A stretch of DNA of 64,000 nucleotides from Thauera sp. GDN1 (lineage in GTDB: Bacteria; Pseudomonadota; Gammaproteobacteria; Burkholderiales; Rhodocyclaceae), in NCBI RefSeq assembly GCF_029223545.1, contig NZ_CP097870.1:1860001-1924000 (forward strand). The letters are read 5' to 3'. Shown piece after piece: positions 58,449-64,000 of the stretch. Each line of letters begins with the position of its first letter. Positions within the stretch are counted from its first letter, which is position 1. The notes beneath the pieces were generated by a model. That model searched no databases, was not told where the DNA came from, and saw nothing but the letters and a program-made list of their open reading frames with translations. Position numbers and translations under genes: made by a program.

Positions 58449-59354
58449 ATGACTGCCAAGCCATTCGACGTGGTGATCCTGACCGAGGATCGCTATGCCC
58501 GTCCCGACCTAGACGACTGGTACCAGGCGCAGATCGCGCGCGAGGACGGCCTCGTCGCCGATGCGCTGCAGGCGCTGGGCCTCGCCGTGGCGCGGCGCTC
58601 CTGGTCCGATCCGGACATGGACTGGGGGAGGTGCCGCAGTCTGCTGTTCCGCTCGACCTGGGACTACTTCGACCGCTTCGCCGAGTTCTCCCCGTGGCTG
58701 GACGCGGTATCGGCGCAGACCCGGCTGTTCAACGACGCCGGCCTGGTCCGCTGGAACGTCGACAAGCATTACCTCGCCGACCTGGCCGCGCGCGGCGTCG
58801 CGATCGTGCCGACGCGCTTCGTGGCGTGCGGCGAGGCGGCGACCCTGGCGTCCATCATGGCGGCGCAGGGCTGGGACGAGATCGTGTTCAAGCCGGTGGT
58901 GTCGGGCGCGGCGCGGCTGACCTACAGGGCGGACCGGGCGTCGCTGGCCGAGCACGAGCCGGTGTTCGCGCGCTGCCTGGCGCAGGAGGCGATGATGGTG
59001 CAGCGCTTCGAGCCCGGCATCCTCGCCGACGGCGAGCTGTCGCTGATCGTGATCGACGGCCGCAGCACCCACGCCATCCGCAAGACCGCGCGTGCGGGGG
59101 ACTTCCGGGTGCAGGACGACCACGGCGGCACCGTGCATGCGCATGCGCCATCCGCGGACGAGCGTGCCTTCGCCGAGGCTGCGGTCGCCGCCTGTCCGTC
59201 CCTGCCGCTGTATGCGCGGGTGGATTTCGTGCGCGATGGCGGTGGGGGCTTCCGGCTGATGGAGCTCGAACTGGTCGAGCCCGAGCTGTTCTTCCGCTTC
59301 CATCCGCCGGCGGCGGCGGTGCTGGCCGCGGCGCTCGCCGAAAAGCTGCGTTGA
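58449..59354 (+). CDS. ATP-grasp enzyme (RimK/GshB-like)
   Basis: 301 residues [20 protein letters not shown]; the ATP-grasp lobes show in [40 protein letters not shown] and the C-terminal metal/ATP motif [20 protein letters not shown] then [10 protein letters not shown]. The family joins a carboxylate to an amine or thiol with ATP (glutathione- or glutamate-ligase-like); the precise substrate is not clear. ATG 58449 follows CCCCCG without a strong ribosome site. Confidence 0.85.
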   Translation: MTAKPFDVVILTEDRYARPDLDDWYQAQIAREDGLVADALQALGLAVARRSWSDPDMDWGRCRSLLFRSTWDYFDRFAEFSPWLDAVSAQTRLFNDAGLVRWNVDKHYLADLAARGVAIVPTRFVACGEAATLASIMAAQGWDEIVFKPVVSGAARLTYRADRASLAEHEPVFARCLAQEAMMVQRFEPGILADGELSLIVIDGRSTHAIRKTARAGDFRVQDDHGGTVHAHAPSADERAFAEAAVAACPSLPLYARVDFVRDGGGGFRLMELELVEPELFFRFHPPAAAVLAAALAEKLR

Positions 59355-59462
59355 ATCAAGGAGCTTATTGCGGCGCAGCATCACCATGCCGGCCGAAATC
59401 CGCATGCGCCGCGCGGCGCTGCGGTTAGAATTGCAACATTTTTCAGATTCCGAGGACTCGAT

Positions 59463-60254
59463 ATGATCCGACGCACGCTGATGCTCGCCGCGCTGGCCCT
59501 TGCCGCGCAGGGCGCGATGGCCAAGGACTGGGACAGCATCCGCTTCGCGACCGAGGGCGCCTACCCTCCGTTCAACACCGTGGACACCAGCGGTGCGGTG
59601 CAGGGCTTCGACGTGGACATCGCCAACGCGTTGTGCGAGGAGATGAAGGCGAAGTGCACCTGGGTGAAGCAGGAGTGGGACGGCATGATCCCGGCGCTGC
59701 TGAGCCGCAAGTTCGACGCCATCTCGGCCTCGATGTCGATCACCGAGGAGCGCAAGAAGCGCGTCGATTTCAGCGACAAGTACTACGCCACCCCGCTCGC
59801 GCTGGTGGCGAAGAAGGGCAGCCCCCTGGTGCCCGAGCTGGGCGTGCTCGAGGGCAAGCGCATCGGCGTGCAGCGCGGCACCGTGGCCGACACTTTCGCC
59901 ACCCGCTTCTGGGCGGAGCAGGGCGTGACCGTCGTGCGCTACGCGCGCCAGGAAGAGGCCTATCTCGACCTGTCCGCCGGGCGCATCGACGCGGCGTGGG
60001 CGGATGCGCTGGTGGCCGACGGCGGCTTCCTGAAGCAGCCGGCCGGTGCCGAGTACGCCTTCGTCGGCGGCCTATACCACGGCCGGACCGCGGAGGAGAA
60101 GGGCGTGATCGGCGAGGGCGTGGGCATCGCGATCCGCAAGCAGGACGCCGAGCTCAAGCAGAAGCTCGACAAGGCGCTGGCGGCGATCCGCACCAACGGC
60201 AAGTACGACGAGATCCGCAAGAAGTACTTCGACTACGACATCTACGGTGAGTGA
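59463..60254 (+). CDS. Amino acid ABC transporter, periplasmic binding protein (HisJ/ArgT-type)
   Basis: 263 residues. Signal peptide MIRRTLMLAALALAAQGAMA; mature protein with IRFATEGAYPPFNTVDTSGA, VQGFDVDIANALCEEMKAKC, MIPALLSRKFDAISASMSIT and RVDFSDKYYATPLALVAKKG, typical of the lysine/arginine/ornithine/histidine-binding branch. Four co-oriented genes follow (permease, permease, ATPase), forming a complete importer. A likely promoter lies in 59400-59450, where ATTTTTCAGATT is AT-rich. Confidence 0.93.
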   Translation: MIRRTLMLAALALAAQGAMAKDWDSIRFATEGAYPPFNTVDTSGAVQGFDVDIANALCEEMKAKCTWVKQEWDGMIPALLSRKFDAISASMSITEERKKRVDFSDKYYATPLALVAKKGSPLVPELGVLEGKRIGVQRGTVADTFATRFWAEQGVTVVRYARQEEAYLDLSAGRIDAAWADALVADGGFLKQPAGAEYAFVGGLYHGRTAEEKGVIGEGVGIAIRKQDAELKQKLDKALAAIRTNGKYDEIRKKYFDYDIYGE

Positions 60255-60382
60255 GTGCGGCGAGCGGGCGGACGGCGAAGTCCGGTCCGCCCGTCGTCCG
60301 ATGCGTCGGCGGCCATGTGGCCGCCGTCATGTTTCTGAACGCCGCGATCGCCGCTGCCGCGGCTGAGCGCACGGCCTTTCCG

Positions 60383-61069
60383 ATGCTCCACGGTTATCTA
60401 CCTTCCCTTCTCGATGGCGCCTGGGTGACGCTGCGCGTGGCGCTGTTCTCGCTGCTGCTCGCGCTCGTGCTCGGCCTGCTCGGCGCGTCGTCGCGACTGT
60501 CGCCCAACCGCCTGCTGCGCCTGCCTGCGACCGCCTACACCACCATCGTGCGCGGCATTCCCGACCTGGTGATGATGCTGCTGATCTTCTACGGCGGGCA
60601 GGTGGGCATCAACCTGGTGACCGACGCGCTTGGCATGGAGTACGTCGACGTGAATCCCTTCGTCGCCGGCGTGGCGACCCTGGGCTTCATCTTCGGCGCT
60701 TACTTCACCGAAACCTTCCGCGGCGCCTTCATGGCGGTACCGGCCGGCCAGCTCGAGGCCGGGCGGGCCTACGGCATGAGCCGCTGGCAGGTGTTCCATC
60801 GCATCCTGTTTCCGCAGATGCTGCGCCACGCGCTGCCGGGCCTGGGCAACAACTGGCAGGTGATGCAGAAGAGCACCGCGCTGGTGTCGATCATCGGCCT
60901 GTCGGACATCACCTGGCTGGCCGACCAGGCCGGCCGCACCACGCACGAGCCCTTCCTGTTCTATGCCGTGGTGTGCGCCTTCTACCTGGCGATGACGGCG
61001 GTGTCCGGACTGGTGTTCAACTGGCTGGAGCGGCGCTACTCGGTGGGCGTGCGGAGGGCGCAGGCATGA
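60383..61069 (+). CDS. Amino acid ABC transporter permease (HisQ-type)
   Basis: 228 residues from ATG 60383 ([20 protein letters not shown]). Five membrane helices with the permease EAA loop in [20 protein letters not shown] then [14 protein letters not shown], and [15 protein letters not shown] typical of HisQ/ArtQ. Other starts exist (GTG 60251 overlapping the binding-protein stop, ATG 60329), but the family begins at M-L-x-G-Y. ATG of the next permease overlaps the stop (ATGA at 61066-61069). Confidence 0.9.
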   Translation: MLHGYLPSLLDGAWVTLRVALFSLLLALVLGLLGASSRLSPNRLLRLPATAYTTIVRGIPDLVMMLLIFYGGQVGINLVTDALGMEYVDVNPFVAGVATLGFIFGAYFTETFRGAFMAVPAGQLEAGRAYGMSRWQVFHRILFPQMLRHALPGLGNNWQVMQKSTALVSIIGLSDITWLADQAGRTTHEPFLFYAVVCAFYLAMTAVSGLVFNWLERRYSVGVRRAQA

Positions 61070-61791
61070 TCGAGTGGAGCCTGTTCGCCGAGAGCTGGCC
61101 GTCGTACGCGTCCGGCCTGTGGCTGACGCTGCAGCTCACCGCGCTGTCGCTGATCGCCGGCCTGGTGCTGGCGATTCCGCTCGCCGTGCTGCGGGTGTCG
61201 CCCAATCGCTGGGTGTCGGGGCCGGTGTGGGCCTACAGCTACTTCTTCCGCGGCACGCCGATGCTGGTGCAGCTGCTGCTGATGTACTACGGGCTCGGGC
61301 AGTTCGAGTGGATCCAGGCGCAGTGGGACGCGGGCAGCCGCTTCTGGCTGGTGTTCCGCGATCCCTACGGCTGTGCGCTGCTGACCTTCGCGCTCAACAC
61401 CGGCGCCTATACCACCGAGATCATCGCCGGCGCGCTGCGCGCGATGCCGCATGGCGAGATCGAGGCCGCGCGCGCCTGCGGCATGAGCCGCTTCACCATG
61501 CTGCGCCGCATCCTGCTGCCGGGCGCGCTGCGCCGCGCCTTGCCGGCCTACAGCAACGAGATCATCTTCATGCTGCACGGCACGGCGATCGCGTCCACCG
61601 TGACCCTGGTGGACCTGACCGGCGCCGCGCGCAATGCCTATTCGCAGTTCTTCGCGCCCTTCGAGGCCTTCATCTTCGCCGGCCTGATCTACCTCGCCAT
61701 CACCTTTGCGCTGGTCGGCCTGTTCCGTATCGCCGAGCGGCGCTGGCTCGCCCACCTGCAGCCGCGCAAGCCGCTGCGCAAGGGCGCCTGA
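61066..61791 (+). CDS. Amino acid ABC transporter permease (HisM-type)
   Basis: 241 residues [20 protein letters not shown]; five helices, [20 protein letters not shown] and EAA loop in [20 protein letters not shown] then [15 protein letters not shown]. Partner of the HisQ-type permease; the two form the membrane heterodimer. Overlaps the upstream gene by four bases. Confidence 0.93.
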   Translation: MIEWSLFAESWPSYASGLWLTLQLTALSLIAGLVLAIPLAVLRVSPNRWVSGPVWAYSYFFRGTPMLVQLLLMYYGLGQFEWIQAQWDAGSRFWLVFRDPYGCALLTFALNTGAYTTEIIAGALRAMPHGEIEAARACGMSRFTMLRRILLPGALRRALPAYSNEIIFMLHGTAIASTVTLVDLTGAARNAYSQFFAPFEAFIFAGLIYLAITFALVGLFRIAERRWLAHLQPRKPLRKGA

Positions 61792-61814
61792 GCCCGCTTC
61801 AAGGATTCGTTTTC

Positions 61815-62579
61815 ATGACCCAGCTTACCGTCGAAGACCTGCACAAGCGCTACGGCGACCACGAGGTGCTGAAGGGCGTGTCGCTGTCGGCCGAGGCCGG
61901 CGACGTGATCACCATCATCGGTTCGTCCGGCTCGGGCAAGAGCACCTTCTTGCGCTGCATCAACTTCCTCGAGCAGCCCGATGCCGGGCGCATCAGCGTC
62001 GCGGGCGAGGAGATCCGCCTGGTGCGCGGCAAGGACGGGCACCTGAAGGTGGCCGACGCGAAGCAGCTGCAGCGTCTGCGCACCCGGCTGGCGATGGTGT
62101 TCCAGCACTTCAACCTGTGGGCGCACATGACCGTGCTGGAGAATGTCATCGAGGCGCCGGTGCATGTGCTCGGCGTGCCGAAGAAGGAGGCGCTCGAGCG
62201 CGCGATGGCCTACCTCGACAAGGTCGGCATCAGCCGCTTCAAGGACAGCTATCCGGCGCATCTTTCGGGCGGCCAGCAGCAGCGCGTGGCGATCGCGCGT
62301 GCGCTGGCGATGGAGCCGGCGGTGCTGCTGTTCGACGAGCCGACCTCGGCGCTCGACCCGGAACTGGTGGGCGAGGTGCTGAAGGTGATGCGCGGCCTGG
62401 CCGAGGAGGGCCGCACCATGGTGGTCGTCACCCATGAGATGGGTTTCGCGCGCGAGGTGTCCAGCCAGGTGATGTTCCTGCACCAGGGGCTGGCCGAGGA
62501 GAGCGGCCCGCCGGCGCAGGTCTTCGGGCAGCCGAAGAGCGAGCGCCTGCGTCAGTTCCTGTCCGGCAACCTCAAGTAG
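61815..62579 (+). CDS. Amino acid ABC transporter ATP-binding protein (HisP-type)
   Basis: 254 residues: Walker [11 protein letters not shown]-loop VFQHFNLW, signature [17 protein letters not shown], Walker [13 protein letters not shown] and H-loop THEMGF. The 17-residue insert between Walker A and the Q-loop ([17 protein letters not shown]) is characteristic of HisP-type ATPases. Its last 8 bases overlap the convergent MFS gene. Confidence 0.95.
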   Translation: MTQLTVEDLHKRYGDHEVLKGVSLSAEAGDVITIIGSSGSGKSTFLRCINFLEQPDAGRISVAGEEIRLVRGKDGHLKVADAKQLQRLRTRLAMVFQHFNLWAHMTVLENVIEAPVHVLGVPKKEALERAMAYLDKVGISRFKDSYPAHLSGGQQQRVAIARALAMEPAVLLFDEPTSALDPELVGEVLKVMRGLAEEGRTMVVVTHEMGFAREVSSQVMFLHQGLAEESGPPAQVFGQPKSERLRQFLSGNLK

Positions 62580-63792
62580 GCAGGCGGCGCAGCCACAGCG
62601 CGACGCTTCCGGTTCCCAGCACGCAGGCGCCGAGCAGCGCGGCGAGCCCGGGCCAGTGTCCGGCGGTCCACGCGGTGCCGGTGAGGCTGCCGATCACGCT
62701 GGCGCCGAGGTAGTAGCTCGACAGGTAGAGCGCCGAGGCCAGCGCGCGGCGTTCCCCCGCGCGCCGTCCCACCCAGCCGCTGGCCAGCGCATGCGCGGCG
62801 AAAAAGCCGAAGGTGAACACGCCCACGCCGGCGATGATCAGCCACAGCGGCTGCCCAAGCGTCAGCGCCAGGCCGGTGCCCATGATCGCGACCATTCGCC
62901 ACATCGTCTTCTGCCGCCCATGGCGCTCGGCCAGCCGGCCGCTGAGGGCCGACGCCCAGGTGCCGAGCAGGTAGAGCAGGAAGATCGCGCCGATCGCGCT
63001 CTGGCCGAGCAGGTAGGGTGACGCCAGCAGGCGGAAACCGAGGAAGTTGTACAGGCCGACGAAGGCGCCCATGGCCAGGAAGGCGACCAGGAACAGCCAG
63101 GGCAGGCCGGGATCGCGGTAGATGGCGACGGTGTCGCGCAGGATGCGCGCCGGCGTGGCCGCGCGCGGCTGGAAGTGGCGCGAATCCGGCAGGCGGCGCC
63201 AGAACACGACCGCCGACAGCAGCCCGAAGACGGCGATCACGGCCAGTGCCGTTCGCCATGAGCCGAGATCGGTCAGCAGCGCGGTGACGAAGCGCCCGCT
63301 CATGCCGCCGAGCGCGTTGCCGGCGATGTAGAGACCCATCGCGCGCGCCTGGGCGTTGGGGGCGACTTCCTCGCCGATGTAGGCCATCGCCGCCGCCGGC
63401 AGGCCGGCGATCACCGCGCCGAGCAGGGCGCGCAGCACCAGCAGGGAGAGGAAGTCGGGCGCGAACGCGGTCGCCAGCGCGAGCACGGCGGCGATCGCCA
63501 GCGACAGCTTCATGACCTGCTGCCGCCCGAGCCGGTCGGCGAGCACGCTCCCCGGGATCAGCATCAGCGCGAGGCCGGCGGTGGTGGCCGACACGGTGAG
63601 GCTGGCGCTGGCGGCGCTGACCCCGAACTCGCCGGCGAGCAGCGGCAGCAGCGGCTGGGTGCTGTAGACGAGCGCGAAGGTGGCGAAGCCGCCGACGAAC
63701 ATCGCCAGGTTGGCGCGGCGGTAGGCGGGCGTGCCGGCCTCGAGATGGGTGGACGGTGCGTCGGCAGCGGTCGAGGGTAGGAGCGGGGGCAT
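62572..63792 (-). CDS. MFS transporter (YnfM/DHA1-like)
   Basis: 406 residues from ATG 63792 ([20 protein letters not shown]). Twelve membrane helices; [20 protein letters not shown] is the loop 2-3 motif and [20 protein letters not shown] a typical helix pair. Resembles YnfM/arabinose-efflux-type exporters. Substrate unknown. Divergent from the LysR-type gene, a common exporter/regulator pairing. Confidence 0.88.
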   Translation of the reverse strand: MPPLLPSTAADAPSTHLEAGTPAYRRANLAMFVGGFATFALVYSTQPLLPLLAGEFGVSAASASLTVSATTAGLALMLIPGSVLADRLGRQQVMKLSLAIAAVLALATAFAPDFLSLLVLRALLGAVIAGLPAAAMAYIGEEVAPNAQARAMGLYIAGNALGGMSGRFVTALLTDLGSWRTALAVIAVFGLLSAVVFWRRLPDSRHFQPRAATPARILRDTVAIYRDPGLPWLFLVAFLAMGAFVGLYNFLGFRLLASPYLLGQSAIGAIFLLYLLGTWASALSGRLAERHGRQKTMWRMVAIMGTGLALTLGQPLWLIIAGVGVFTFGFFAAHALASGWVGRRAGERRALASALYLSSYYLGASVIGSLTGTAWTAGHWPGLAALLGACVLGTGSVALWLRRLPT

Positions 63793-63892
63793 GTGCGGCG
63801 GCTGCCAGGGCGGGGTGGAGTGTGGGGCGTGCGTTGTCGCGGCTGCCGCCGCTCTCACGAGGGTGCCGCGATGGACCGATCTTATTTGCCCT

Positions 63893-63946
63893 CAGAGTGT
63901 CGGTCCAATATATTCGACAGGTGACATTGATATATGGAAGAGATTG
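63893..63946. promoter_or_regulatory. Intergenic regulatory region between MFS and LysR genes
   Basis: Contains the imperfect inverted repeat CCAATATAT (63904-63912) ... ATATATGG (63930-63937), AT-rich in a GC-rich surrounding and positioned where LysR proteins usually bind. GGAAGAG before the LysR ATG serves as ribosome site. Confidence 0.4.
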
Positions 63947-64000
63947 ATGGAGCTGCGTCACCTGCGCTATTTCGTCGCCGTGGCCGAGGAGCTGAACTTC
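63947..64000 (+). CDS. LysR-family transcription regulator, N-terminal start (truncated by window)
   Basis: The first 18 codons read MELRHLRYFVAVAEELNF, the opening of the LysR winged-helix domain. The rest is beyond the window. Likely regulator of the divergent MFS gene. Confidence 0.9.
   Translation, partial: MELRHLRYFVAVAEELNF

Overview
The window reads as the chromosome of a high-GC betaproteobacterium, most likely Rhodocyclales (Thauera/Azoarcus type). This rests on gene content, codon bias and abundant TGTAGGAGCG-type REP repeats; no rRNA or other marker gene is present, so the assignment is inference.

Layout. (1) 1-7.2 kb is a visibly AT-rich island. It holds a GtrB-like glycosyltransferase, a GT-C membrane glycosyltransferase, an IS5-type remnant carrying a nested IS3 deletion derivative, two genes that look like integron cassettes (a small trypsin-co-occurring-like protein and a trypsin-like protease, each followed by an attC-like site), an LtaS-like sulfatase-fold membrane enzyme, and a second IS5-type remnant. 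(2) 7.2-20.1 kb is a mosaic of long REP/BIME arrays. Between the arrays lie a glycosyltransferase and three fragments of it, two nearly identical Rpn nucleases plus a truncated third, ParDE-, CcdAB- and AbrB/PIN-type toxin-antitoxin pairs, a Fic protein and a RAYT (REP transposase). (3) 20.1-25.8 kb is a polysaccharide segment (YdcF/ElyC-like, AsnB-type amidotransferase, EpsG-like membrane protein, GT4) ending in another REP array. (4) 25.8-36.9 kb has a metzincin-like lipoprotein, a hybrid kinase/AraC-type regulator pair and, divergent from it, a CsgG/HfaB-like adhesin locus with a 1031-residue repeat protein. (5) 37.4-42.2 kb has two copies of an IHF-beta-like/DUF465/CII-like module, one broken by a complete IS66 element. 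(6) 42.8-56.2 kb is a dense signalling region: two REC-HPt proteins, an HD-GYP phosphodiesterase, a multi-PAS histidine kinase containing a probable LOV photosensor, a periplasmic binding protein, a second kinase and several receivers. (7) 56.5-64 kb is core-like metabolism and transport: a BtuF-like protein, a luciferase-like oxidoreductase, an ATP-grasp enzyme, a HisJQMP-type amino acid ABC transporter, an MFS transporter and the start of a LysR regulator.

Working together. The surface-glycan genes at both ends of the REP region probably belong to one polysaccharide or O-antigen locus that was invaded and expanded by REP arrays. Selfish and defence modules (Rpn, toxin-antitoxin pairs, Fic) settled there, several directly against glycosyltransferase fragments. 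The five-gene operon 52277->45775 is a self-contained relay: extracellular ligand and probably blue light feed one kinase, with receivers, an HPt domain and a c-di-GMP hydrolase as outputs. The hybrid kinase/AraC pair most likely controls the adjacent adhesin locus.

The observations I rate highest are the REP-bounded Rpn duplication with a changing tetrapeptide-repeat number and a likely internal antitoxin start, the attC-bounded trypsin cassette pair, the REP/toxin-antitoxin/glycosyltransferase-fragment mosaic, the LOV-kinase operon and the HfaB-linked repeat adhesin.
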